From positions 682,001-746,000 of the forward strand of contig JAZGUH010000143.1 in the NCBI GenBank assembly GCA_037893225.1: DNA of 64,000 nt, written 5' to 3'. Below are positions 56,442 through 64,000 of this stretch, in pieces. The number at the start of each line of letters is the position of its first letter. The first letter of the stretch is position 1. A program made the translations under genes and the position numbers. Source of the stretch: Hippasteria phrygiana (Eukaryota; Echinodermata; Asteroidea; Valvatida; Goniasteridae). The notes beneath the pieces were generated by a model. The model was not told the origin of the DNA. It saw only the letters and a list, made by a program, of their open reading frames with translations, and did not search any database.

Positions 56442-56675
56442 TTACGTAGTATTTACTACATTTTGAGGAATTACTCCTTGGCTCACCAACCAAGCCTGAG
56501 TAGCTAGAACACTACCAACCGTAGCGGTAATTTTAATCGTATCTTCTACGTCTAACTTTCCTAAATCGGCGGGCTTAATTTTCAAAAGTTTTTTACTCAA
56601 CATAGTATAACCCACGGTCAACAAACTCAACACAGCGCCGTGATAAAGAGTATTTGCAACGTTCTTAGTATCCAT
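56442..56675 (-). CDS. Small viral membrane protein (copy 3, 77 aa)
   Basis: Near-identical to 20468-20725 over 77 residues and ends at NTT. Two hydrophobic segments flank KPADLGKLDVEDT. Frame intact. It lies 26 nt from the next gene's start and 59 nt from the previous stop, consistent with a compact viral gene cluster. Confidence 0.7.
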   Translation of the reverse strand: MDTKNVANTLYHGAVLSLLTVGYTMLSKKLLKIKPADLGKLDVEDTIKITATVGSVLATQAWLVSQGVIPQNVVNTT

Positions 56676-56734
56676 TTTACTTGTACTAACATTTTATTTT
56701 GTTATCTATTTTGTATTTATTCCATTTCTAATAG

Positions 56735-57094
56735 TTATTCAACTTTAGGGGCAACACTCACAATCTGTACTTTTTGCTGCGGAACTACAGCGTCTGCCGC
56801 TGGTTTACTCTTTTTAAGCGCGAGATATCCAATTCCTAAAACAGCCAAACCAACTATCGTAACTGTTTGCGTTTGCTGGGGAGCTTCTTCTTCTTCTACA
56901 CTTTGCATTCTTTTTATTTGTTCTTTCATCTTTCTGTTTCTTTCGGCCAGTCTCTTTCCTAATTCTACTCTTTTAGGGTCTTTTACTCATTTTTTAGTTA
57001 CTCTTGCTATTTGCTCTTGTGGAGGCTGAGGAGGCTGAGGAGTCTCTTGAGAAGTCTCTGCTACTTGATCCGTCGTTGTCGTTTCTGGATTCAT
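56735..57094 (-). pseudogene. Viral basic/TM small protein (copy 3), broken by TGA and an early stop
   Basis: The start is at 57094 (MNPETTTTDQ). An in-frame TGA after RVTKK interrupts it, and the remainder continues open through the point where copy 2 has its stop. It has one TM span (IVGLAVLGIGYLALK) and ends at PKVE because a Glu codon became TAA, five codons before the copy 2 end. Confidence 0.65.
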
Positions 57095-57654
57095 CTTTTA
57101 TAGTAATACTACTATTATTTGTAATACTACTATCTACTCGTAAATGTTTAGTCGTGATCAACATAGCCACCAAAGGAGATAAATAAAGCCCATAATTGTA
57201 ATGCACTTCGCAAAGTAAACTGGCCATACTGCTAGAAATAACGGGGTCTTTTTCTAAGTCATTAACGAGGGCTTCTTCAGAATCTAAACAAAGTTTATAA
57301 CCGAATGGCGAAGCCAGCGGCAAAGTCACGCCTAAAGCTTTTGCGTAAAGAGTCAACACGCAACCCCCCAAACTGACTATCATTTCTTTACCTAATTTAG
57401 CTTCGTATTTTTTATACAACTTTTCTTGTTTTTCCGTAGTTAAATTTTCTATTTCATTATTAAACGGAGTATTCTTTACCGAAATATTTTTTAGAATCAC
57501 CACCCGCAACTACACCTAAAAGTCTATTTTCACAACTTTTAAGATCTGGAGACTCGCTCGTACTCGCGTAGCTACGCTCATAGGGCGTAGCAGCTACACT
57601 TTGAACCTTGGGTTCTTGAGATAACGTGCTTAGAGATTCTATCGATTTGTTCAT
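56994..57654 (-). pseudogene. Viral protein of unknown function, frameshifted, overlaps next gene
   Basis: The N-terminal frame 57460-57654 (MNKSIESLSTLSQEP) and the main frame 56994-57509 (EKLYKKYEAKLGKEMIVSLG, a hydrophobic SLGGCVLTLYAKALGVTLPL, then LYLSPLVAMLITTKHLRVD and a Ser-rich tail) overlap and together look like one gene of about 215 codons with a single frame change near 57,490. The last 100 nt overlap the following gene in another frame. No family recognised; the hydrophobic segments suggest membrane contact. Confidence 0.6.
57563..57589 (-). repeat. 27-bp palindromic mini-element in a viral ORF
   Basis: One mismatch from the copy at 54366. It again encodes PYERSYAST on the minus strand, in an unrelated protein. 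Confidence 0.75.
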
Positions 57655-57779
57655 TTAAAATAACTATATTTTTTAATGTTATTTCTACAAGACATGTAAT
57701 CGTAAGAAAATAAAGATAAGTTGATGGCTATTACTAGTTTTAATAATAGGTCTAAATATTCTATCATATTTTATAGAAG

Positions 57780-57900
57780 ACTAGATAATCTATAGTTCAT
57801 CTATCGGTTATCTATCAGTTATCTATCAGTTATCTATCAGTTCATCTATAGATCGACTATAGATCAACTAACAGTTATCTATCAGTTATCTAATAGTTCA
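57780..57900. repeat. Short tandem repeats (TTATCTATCAG, CATCTATAGATCGA)
   Basis: About eight irregular units in the only sizeable viral intergenic gap (57,655-57,901), with small palindromes such as CTATAGATCGACTATAGATC. It could be regulatory or origin-like. Confidence 0.6.
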
Positions 57901-57901
57901 A

Positions 57902-58564
57902 CTACGCTCTACGAGCGTAGCTACGCGAGTATAGATCAACCATAAACTGCCAACAGACTGGAGGATCAGTTTTTACCAATAATTTACTAAAAGGCACATC
58001 TCTTATAAAAATCTTTTTAATTCTCGATCTTTCTTCTAAAGGTACCGCATCATTTTCATCGAGACATTGATCGAAACTATTTTTATCTTTGCAATAAAAC
58101 AATACAACAAATGCAGTTTGAGCTTGATAATCCGTCATTACGCAATTATACTTTTGAGTCATCAACCAACAGTAGTGATTGTCGTGCCTACCGCTAAACG
58201 CCAATTTTGTTAAAACGCAAGTATTTTTCCCATACGCCGCCTTACGATATTTTATTTCTTGTTCCGAGCTACAATCATCTATCAAAAATAAAACGTGCGA
58301 TCCTTTAAATCGAGCTCTATAAAATTCTAAAGCTTCGTTGAGAGACACCTTTTCTACCTCTAAATCGCATAGGTATATCTCAGGATCTAACCACAACCAA
58401 AGTCTCTCGCGATAAGTCTTGTTGTTAGATAGCGTAGGACAAATAACTACAATATTTTCAAAGTGATCTTTATACGTAGTTTCTAATAGATCTAAAATAT
58501 ATTTAGTTTTACCCGAATTAGTCCTACCGCATATTAGCGCGCAGTATGGTGTCTTTGGAAACAT
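57902..58564 (-). CDS. A32-like DNA packaging ATPase (FtsK/HerA superfamily), intact
   Basis: 220 residues, intact. Walker A is GRTNSGKT (residues 13-20), followed by VVICPTLSNNKTY, the Walker B VLFLIDD (91-97), SGRHDNHYCWLMTQKYN (124-140) and FYCKDKNSFDQC. These are the landmarks of the A32-type genome-packaging ATPase of Polintons, virophages and large DNA viruses, which pumps DNA into the capsid. The length is typical. The last residues (YSRSYARRA) come from a 27-bp palindromic element, so the natural C-terminus may have been replaced. It follows the capsid-like gene by 18 nt on the same strand. Confidence 0.88.
   Translation of the reverse strand: MFPKTPYCALICGRTNSGKTKYILDLLETTYKDHFENIVVICPTLSNNKTYRERLWLWLDPEIYLCDLEVEKVSLNEALEFYRARFKGSHVLFLIDDCSSEQEIKYRKAAYGKNTCVLTKLAFSGRHDNHYCWLMTQKYNCVMTDYQAQTAFVVLFYCKDKNSFDQCLDENDAVPLEERSRIKKIFIRDVPFSKLLVKTDPPVCWQFMVDLYSRSYARRA
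57903..57929 (+). repeat. 27-bp palindromic mini-element at the ATPase C-terminus
   Basis: Matches the copies at 54366 and 57563 with one change but in the opposite orientation, so the minus-strand protein reads YSRSYARRA and then stops. Confidence 0.75.
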
Positions 58565-58582
58565 GCTTATTTATAGTAAGGA

Positions 58583-59831
58583 CTATATTTTAAGAGTAAC
58601 TACCGCTATTCTTCCATCTTCGAGAACCAACTGACCATCCATCACCAAGAAAACGTAACACGATAGTTCACCAGCTGTCTCAGCCTCTCTTTCTAAATGA
58701 AGAGAAATACCGCCACCTACGTCTCCTATTTTCCTACCAGAACCGTGACTTTTATTATCATCCGTCACCCTCGTATCTAGCCAAAGACCTTAACTAGTTT
58801 TTAAGTAATCTCCTAGCGTCATATCGTGTAAGTCTAAGTCTTTGCACACACTAGCACCAAATTCTGTATTAGAGTCGCCGAAAAATTTTGTAATCTCATC
58901 CCAGTGTTGATAACGCCTCATGCCCTGACTATACAATTGATTTGGCTTACCCTCTATCGTAACGTCTACTTTTTTAATCTTTGGATTATAAAAAATTTGA
59001 GGATCTTTTTCACTCGATTCTTTAAATAAAAGTAGTATACCTTTGAGACTCCTAACGGCTTGATTAAGATTAATGTTCCAAGTATTATCGGACTTGTTTA
59101 ACTTTATAACCGTATATCTTTGAACTTTTACATATAGAAAATGAGTTTTACCTCAATATTTTTGTCTGATACTATCGGCCAATGTTTTATTAGTCACTGT
59201 TTCAAACTCGAGATCTAACCCCTGAAATTTTATACTTCGCGTTAGTATCGGTAGATTTTACTACGCTCGCATGATCGTTAAATGTAAATTCATAAGTTAG
59301 TCTATCTTTGAGCGTCGATGGATTAAAAGGTTGATGATCCGTAAGCATTTCAAAATCTAGAGGAATCTAATATCTATTACCGTAAGCTTTGTCTTTTTCA
59401 TCATTCGCGCTAGCATCCCCATCACTAGCGCCGGTTCTGAGTTTTGTGACGTTGGAAGATTCGAGTCCTCGATATGCATCGTTTGCACTGGCTGGCCGCC
59501 ACAAGTCTTTATACGCGTTATATACATCAGCACTCATAAACGCTATGAAATCTTTACCTTCTAGTTTGACTCTTACGCTACTAATTAAATTTCGTGCGAC
59601 GTTGTAATATAGAGTTCTTTCATCATCGGCATCAGTGCCTTCAGATTCTAAGTCTATATTAAAAGCTAATCGTACAGTACCCGGCACGACTACATCGTCT
59701 TGCAACAGATCGTTAGCTCCTGCAGTACTAGGAGTACGAGTAATAACCATCGATTGTCTCAACCCCTTTAACGCTCTAGGATTTTTTAAACTTCTGTGAG
59801 GATTCAGCTTGCTTCCATAAATTGCGTTCAT
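58583..59831 (-). pseudogene. Probable double-jelly-roll major capsid protein, decayed
   Basis: About 415 codons from ATG 59831 to a stop at 58583, with stops near 59,369, 59,153 and 58,791 and a frame change near 59,225. Recognisable parts: VVPGTVRLAFNIDLES and ISSVRVKLEGK (first jelly roll) and DVYNAYKDLW; later YQHWDEITKFFGDSN, KDLDLHDMTLGDYL and, after the last break, SHGSGRKIGDVGGGISLHLE with a beta-rich end VFLVMDGQLV. Order, length and position beside the packaging ATPase fit the capsid protein of Polinton-like viruses. The assignment rests on pattern recognition, not an alignment. Confidence 0.6.
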
Positions 59832-59885
59832 TTTACTTAACGAAACAAAAAAAATAATTAAATTTTAAATTTAAGCAAAACAAAC

Positions 59886-60302
59886 TTAAGCAAACTTATA
59901 AACTAAATAACCTATAATAGCAGTGCCTCCTAAGATAAATGCAATTTCACCATCTTTTTGATCTTCGCTGGGTACGTAAAAGTCCGACAATACAGGTTCG
60001 CGAGGTAATCGAAACTCTTCGTTGGTTACTTCGTTATATTCTCTCAACGCCTCATCTACATTTTTAAATGTTTTTTTAGCCCTGGCTTCTTTACGTAGTC
60101 GATCGTTTAGATAATCTAGAACCTTGGTTCTTTGTTCCACCCACTCTTGTTTAGCTTCAGTTAATCTTTCTAAAGCCAAATCATGTCGTTTACGTTCTTC
60201 GTCCGCACCGCCTTTCCCTATCTTAGAAAATGCGAAGCTCGTTCCGCTAAATGCCACAGCGCTTATTATAGCTCCAGCACCCATAATTAAAAGACTCACC
60301 AT
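59886..60302 (-). CDS. Viral two-TM protein with coiled-coil centre, intact
   Basis: I chose the ATG at 60302 (MVSLLIMGAGAIISAV) because it follows the ACGACTTATTAAAA motif; an in-frame upstream ATG at 60335 would overlap the divergent integrase promoter. 138 residues: an N-terminal TM, a charged helical region (DEERKRHDLALERLTEAKQE), the conserved-looking LREYNEVTNEEF and LSDFYVPSEDQKDGEIAF, and a C-terminal TM (ILGGTAIIGYLVYKFA). It is probably an inner membrane or virion protein of this virus group. It neighbours the integrase divergently. Confidence 0.7.
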   Translation of the reverse strand: MVSLLIMGAGAIISAVAFSGTSFAFSKIGKGGADEERKRHDLALERLTEAKQEWVEQRTKVLDYLNDRLRKEARAKKTFKNVDEALREYNEVTNEEFRLPREPVLSDFYVPSEDQKDGEIAFILGGTAIIGYLVYKFA

Positions 60303-60325
60303 TTTTAATAAGTCGTTAAAATAAA
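60303..60325. promoter_or_regulatory. 23-nt divergent promoter between TM protein and integrase
   Basis: TTTAATAAGTCGTTAAAATAAA holds the ACGACTTATTAAA motif for the minus-strand gene. A TAAAATAAA run precedes the plus-strand ATG at 60326. Confidence 0.5.
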
Positions 60326-61263
60326 ATGGCAACAAAATTAAGTAAAATATTTTACAGTCCTAGAGGATATTGGAAAGGTGCAGGTGCCATAAAAAAATTA
60401 TCGTTAAAAGCCAATGTACCCGAGTCAGCCGTTAGAAATTGGTTAAGAAAACAAGCCATGTGGCAAATTTATTTACCGGCCCCCAGTAATATCCCGAGAC
60501 CTACAAGCCTCAATAAGGCCATCGCACTACCCAATGAAATGCATCAAGCGGATCTGTTATATCTACCTCACGATGTAGTTAGACGAAAAACTTATAAATA
60601 TGCATTGACGATTGTTGATGTGGCCACTCGATATAAAGAAGCTGAACCCTTGACAAATAAAACGAGTACTCAAGTTGTAGAGGCACTAAAAAAGATTTAC
60701 AAAAGATCGGCCTTGTCTTGGCCTAAAACTATAAAAGTAGACCCCGGTACAGAGTTTATGGCTGAATTTAATACTTTGATGCGTACTCGACAAGTAATAG
60801 ATTATTCGGTCATCAATACGCGCAAGAAATGTCAGAGCCTACCGAGCGTAGCCGCTCGTGGGTAAAAAGACTGCCCGATGTTATAAAAGCGTTAAACGAC
60901 GAAGAAACTAGATTGATATCGACTATGAAAGGCAAACCGTTAACTCCTAAATTGGCTATGTCTCAGTTAGAAATAAGACAATTGAGTTCTTCGGGGCTCT
61001 TGAAACCGGAACAACTTTTAAGCATAAATGATGATATCGTTAGATATCTTTATGCTCCTGGAGAGCCCGAAAAAGACGTTAGAAGAAGAGCTACCGATCC
61101 TATTTGGAGCTTAGAAATGTATACGATAAAAAAAAGAACGACGAATCCTGGGCAGCCCGCATTGTACTGGCTAAAAGATGGCCCCAAGAGATCGTTCATT
61201 ACGAAAGAATTAATGGTCATTCCATCAGATACTGAGTTACCACCGGCTAAATTAATTACGTAA
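60326..61263 (+). pseudogene. Retroviral-type (rve) integrase with internal deletion
   Basis: The N-terminal part (60326-60865) has a helix-turn-helix-like start and the RNase H-fold core with ADLLYLP, YALTIVDVATRYKE and VDPGTEF, giving the first two catalytic aspartates. The frame then changes at about 60,800-60,840, and the expected segment with the third catalytic Glu is missing. From 60829 a second frame continues with RSRSWVKRLPDVIKALNDEETR and a C-terminal domain (PALYWLKDGPKRSF) typical of chromodomain-less Polinton integrases. The enzyme would join viral DNA to host DNA; this copy cannot. The 3' end overlaps the opposite gene by 12 nt. Confidence 0.8.
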
Positions 61264-61773
61264 AATATCGTAAGCTAGATACCCCACCCCAGCAGCAGCC
61301 ATTAAACCAACGACTAAAGCAGTTTTTTCTTGTTCGTGCGAGTCTGGCGGTGGGGGTACGTCTGAGATTAGAGGTTTTAGAGGGTCTAAAGTGGGCGGTT
61401 GAGGTATGTCTGAGATTGGGGGTGATGCAGGGGTTGGTGTTGGGGGTACGTCTGAGATTGGAGGGTCTAAAGTGGGCTGGGGTAGTGCAGGGGTTGGTGG
61501 TGGGGGTGTTGGAGGGTCTAAAGTGGGCGGTTGAGGTATGTCTGAGATTGGGGGTGATGCAGGGGTTGGTGTTGGGGGTACGTCTGAGATTGGAGGGTCT
61601 AAAGTGGGCTGGGGTAGTGCAGGGGTTGGTGGTGGGGGTGTTGGAGGGTCTAAAGTGGGCGGTTGAGGTACGTCTGAGTTCAAATTGATATTTAATCCTA
61701 TAGATGAATCTGGCGTAGCTATCTGTATATTATTATTATAACCTCGATGAATACCGACTATTAAAAGCTCCAT
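61252..61773 (-). CDS. Proline-rich repeat protein with C-terminal TM
   Basis: I take the ATG at 61773 (MELLIVGIHRG) since the longer frame to 61809 begins with a non-ATG codon. After a short folded start come two exact 44-residue units rich in PPTLDPP and TPTPASPP (132-bp DNA period at 61,382, 61,514 and 61,646), then a TM anchor (TALVVGLMAAAGVGYLAYDI). The architecture suggests a stalk or surface tether. Function is not established. The repeat number is probably variable. Confidence 0.65.
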   Translation of the reverse strand: MELLIVGIHRGYNNNIQIATPDSSIGLNINLNSDVPQPPTLDPPTPPPPTPALPQPTLDPPISDVPPTPTPASPPISDIPQPPTLDPPTPPPPTPALPQPTLDPPISDVPPTPTPASPPISDIPQPPTLDPLKPLISDVPPPPDSHEQEKTALVVGLMAAAGVGYLAYDILRN

Positions 61774-61814
61774 ATTTGATGGAATCAAGTATAATCCGGG
61801 GCTTATCACGAAGT

Positions 61815-62921
61815 TTAACGAGCTTCTAGCGTACTGTAAAGAATTTTGAAAATTGGTTTAATAGAAGCTTCTAAGTCCATATCGCTATTTATAACGACTT
61901 CTACTGAAGTTTCAAATTGTGTTTGGGCAGACAATCCAGTAGTTGCAGTTAGTATACTCGTTTTTGTTTGGGATTGCGCACCAAGTATGGCGTACACGTA
62001 CGTTACGCTTTCGTTTATTGTTTCTGTACCAACGTCGGTAAACGAGCTCATCTGACGTATAAACTTTCTAAAGCCAAGTCGTACAACGTCCGCGGATTGT
62101 CTGATCCACGAGACTGTATATCTACTAAAATGATACGCATCGCCCGACTCTCCAAAACCCATATTGGTGGCTCCTGGGTATTTAGTGTAGTCATAATTAA
62201 ACTTACTCTTATCTAGTTCGCTAGAGTCACAATTTCTACCGGGTACTGGTAAATATTGATGCGTATTTAAATTATCGTAATAGTAGGCGGTACCTAATCC
62301 TCCAAAAGTTGTGTCTACGGTCTGTTTAAAACTTGTATGTGGATCTACTTGAAAGAGTCGACAAGTATTAGTATACTTACTGTGATCGAAGTAATTGTTT
62401 AGATCGTCGAATGTATTATCTCCTGGAATCGGACAAACTAAAACGTATAGTATCTTTCTGATCGTGAAATATACGTGAAACTTGATTAAAGCCGATATTA
62501 CGGGGTTTTCATGTAGCAATAAGTCTAGTCCCACCCCACAACCCAATGTTGCGCACCAAAATGCAAAGTTGAGTTGATTTTGATAAAACGTCATGGGGTG
62601 TGATGCATAGCGTAGTACTTGTTCGTCGTGTTTTATGTCGGACATTTTATAAGCGCTAAATATATCCGCGAAATTCTTATTAAAACTCGCGTTCGTGTTG
62701 GCGTTTACGATGATGTTAAGTTGACTCAAGTTCATGTTCAACGGTGTACTCTTCGGGCGATTTGCTTCGTTCTTGTCGGACAGCCTAGAAATCTTATCGC
62801 TAACGCTCGTAGGGCGTACTCGCGTATCGTCGTGACCTCCAGCTAGATTTACGATATCTAGAGCATTTGTTATTGTTTGATTATTAACGTCTAAAAATTT
62901 CACAAATTCAGCGAATTTCAT
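61815..62921 (-). CDS. Conserved viral structural-type protein, 368 aa, intact
   Basis: Uninterrupted. Landmarks: FCW-ATLGCGVGLDLLL (about residues 123-138), FHVYFTIRKILY, PIPGDNTFDD, a YLPVPGRN motif, NMGFGESGDAYHFSRYTVS, then SVTYVYAILGAQSQTKTS and a beta-rich end. No enzyme motif or signal peptide is seen. Its size, position near capsid genes and intactness suggest a minor capsid, penton or spike role. I cannot name the family. It is the longest undamaged viral gene here. The next minus-strand gene starts 41 nt after it. Confidence 0.6.
   Translation of the reverse strand: MKFAEFVKFLDVNNQTITNALDIVNLAGGHDDTRVRPTSVSDKISRLSDKNEANRPKSTPLNMNLSQLNIIVNANTNASFNKNFADIFSAYKMSDIKHDEQVLRYASHPMTFYQNQLNFAFWCATLGCGVGLDLLLHENPVISALIKFHVYFTIRKILYVLVCPIPGDNTFDDLNNYFDHSKYTNTCRLFQVDPHTSFKQTVDTTFGGLGTAYYYDNLNTHQYLPVPGRNCDSSELDKSKFNYDYTKYPGATNMGFGESGDAYHFSRYTVSWIRQSADVVRLGFRKFIRQMSSFTDVGTETINESVTYVYAILGAQSQTKTSILTATTGLSAQTQFETSVEVVINSDMDLEASIKPIFKILYSTLEAR
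62803..62826. repeat. Rearranged relative of the palindromic mini-element
   Basis: ACGCTCGTAGGGCGTACTCG followed by CGTA contains both halves of the 27-bp element in a different order, within the N-terminus of the 368-residue protein (DDTRVRPTSVSD). Confidence 0.5.
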
Positions 62922-62972
62922 TTTTTTATTTTAAATCTTATTTATAAGATTTAAATATTTTAGTTTAATAAA
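62922..62972. promoter_or_regulatory. Divergent viral intergenic region with AAATCTTA-TTTA-TAAGATTT palindrome
   Basis: A 51-nt AT-rich gap between divergent genes. The 8-bp-arm palindrome at about 62,934-62,953 is central. Probably a bidirectional promoter. Confidence 0.5.
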
Positions 62973-63427
62973 ATGGAATTGCACGTTTTTAAAATGTTTG
63001 GTAGCGAACAAACTTTTAATTTATCAAAACCTATAGATAACTCTAAGGGGGATTACTGTATGAGTTTAAACAGCGTGATATTTACCGAGGGGTTTTATAA
63101 TATAACTAGTAATAGCGAAATTCTCTATTTTATAAATCAAATCGATCCAAACACGGGGGAAAAAACGGGTAGTACGGATGGTAAAATTGATATTCCGGCT
63201 GATATTACGATATAGATTGGATCGGAGATAGACTTACTAAATTAGTTTGGCTAGAAGTCTCTGTAGATAAACTTAATAAAAAGATATCTTTTTATATAAC
63301 GGAAGAAAATAACGTTCTACGCTTTGATAAAAACATTAAACAATTGTTGGGGATATCAGAAAAAAAATTAGTTTTTGGCGTAGATTACGTAGGGCATTAT
63401 AAACAGAGTATTAACACCATCTGGTAA
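62973..63427 (+). pseudogene. Viral protein of unknown function, one frame change
   Basis: The frame from ATG 62973 (MELHVFKMFGSEQTF...) ends at 63215. Another frame picks up at about 63,200 with DWIGDRLTKLVWLEVSVD and continues to TAA 63427. Together they make about 150 codons, mostly beta-type and charged. The last 60 nt overlap the polymerase gene on the other strand. Family not recognised. Confidence 0.5.
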
Positions 63428-64000
63428 AATATATCTCTTCGTATCTAAAGGATTTAACGATTGCTTGACTTGAGACTCTGTGTATATCATGTGATGTTTG
63501 GACCCAATTTTTATCATATTGTTTGAATAGCATTCTGCGGCTAAAACACAATTTTTATAATTTTCGTAAGTTAGATCGTTGTCTATAACCGTTTTGTTTA
63601 CGCCTTTGGCCTTCTTTATAATATCGTGTTCCCCGTATATAATCCAGTACATCTTTGATCTGATGCATGTAGCTTCGCTTATAACTTTTCCTCCGCATTC
63701 GTCTTTAAATTTACCGAATTTCTTGTTAGTCTCGTCATATAAAAAGTGGCTTTTATCGTAGTTGCTAAAATCGTACAAGTCGGACTGTTTTTCCATATAG
63801 AGATAAACGTCTTTCGTATAGATAATCAAAAGCAGCGAATCTGTGTCTGTATACATCAATCTTACTTTATCGCCATACGTCTTTTTTAATACGTTGGGAA
63901 ATAAAAGTCGTACGTTAGAGTTTTTGATAAATCCAATATACTAACGCCGCAGTAAATCGGTTTGTCTAGGCGGACTTTAGTTCGATACGATTCTACAAAT
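63368..64000 (-). pseudogene. DNA polymerase B, protein-primed type (C-terminal part, frameshifted)
   Basis: The frame runs from the right edge with [14 protein letters not shown], then, after a frame change near 63,920, VRLMYTDTDS, where YTDTDS is the palm motif C with the two catalytic aspartates. It continues with HFLYDETNKKFGKFKDE and ends at 63368. KKFGKFKDE-type motifs and KPIYxGxxILDLSK are characteristic of Polinton and other protein-primed PolB enzymes, which copy the linear viral genome. Exonuclease and N-terminal regions would lie beyond 64,000. The frameshift makes this copy inactive. Confidence 0.85.

Larger units (their letters stand above)
54011..64000. mobile_element. Integrated Polinton-like DNA virus, terminal 10 kb (copy 3)
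   Basis: A gene-dense block of about 13 tightly spaced genes, mostly on the minus strand, distinct from the intron-rich surroundings. It carries a packaging ATPase, a capsid-protein-like gene, an rve integrase and DNA polymerase B, the core set of Polintons and related viruses. The left terminus is supported by sharing with copy 1; the right end lies outside the window. Most large genes are broken, so it is an endogenous relic. Confidence 0.85.

Noticed and set aside
57780..57900. Possible CRISPR-like array
   Set aside because: Units are short, irregular and without distinct spacers, and the context is a eukaryotic virus relic.

Overview
This looks like nuclear DNA of a marine invertebrate deuterostome. 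An echinoderm or hemichordate is my best guess, and weakly held. The reasons are a host gene with short exons and clean GT-AG introns whose protein reads like vertebrate BBS4, the very frequent words TACATGTA and TAGGCCTA, and a dense, diverse set of DNA transposons and LINEs. No bacterial operon structure, tRNA, rRNA or CRISPR array was seen.

Layout. 1-2,740: the 5' part of a Tx1-like LINE on the minus strand (an open 361-codon ORF1 running off the left edge), its upstream (GAA)n array, and TGACGTCA-rich repeat DNA. 2,805-4,345: a broken viral fragment, copy 1. 4,800-12,000: long palindromes, hAT, Harbinger-like and TTAA elements, and a foldback element with a 16-bp minisatellite core. 12,067-25,251: two near-identical copies of one block separated by viral copy 2 (18,075-21,207), as expected for a ~9.1 kb tandem duplication. 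26,804-51,770: eleven exons of BBS4 on the plus strand. Its introns hold hAT elements, a Kolobok-type element with a THAP exon, a Tc1 remnant, a SINE piece, a CR1/L2-like LINE split by a hAT element, and a 1.5 kb compound minisatellite. 54,011-64,000 and beyond: viral copy 3, the terminal 10 kb of an integrated Polinton-like DNA virus.

The viral element carries an A32-type packaging ATPase, a decayed gene I read as a double-jelly-roll major capsid protein, an rve integrase that has lost its last catalytic segment, a protein-primed-type DNA polymerase B (broken), and several small membrane, coiled-coil and proline-rich proteins. Its terminal gene cassette occurs three times in the window, each time with different inactivating lesions. 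The most interesting signals are in this cassette. An A_AAA_AAA slippery site is followed by a conserved -1 frame tail that carries PPxY and PSAP late-domain motifs. A start-proximal motif (ACGACTTWTWAAAATG) precedes several genes. All three copies share a 3' hairpin. A 27-bp palindromic mini-element has inserted in frame into several viral ORFs.

No viral gene set here is complete, so this is a fossil rather than an active virus. The BBS4 C-terminal exons were not found before the viral element, so the virus may lie in a late BBS4 intron.
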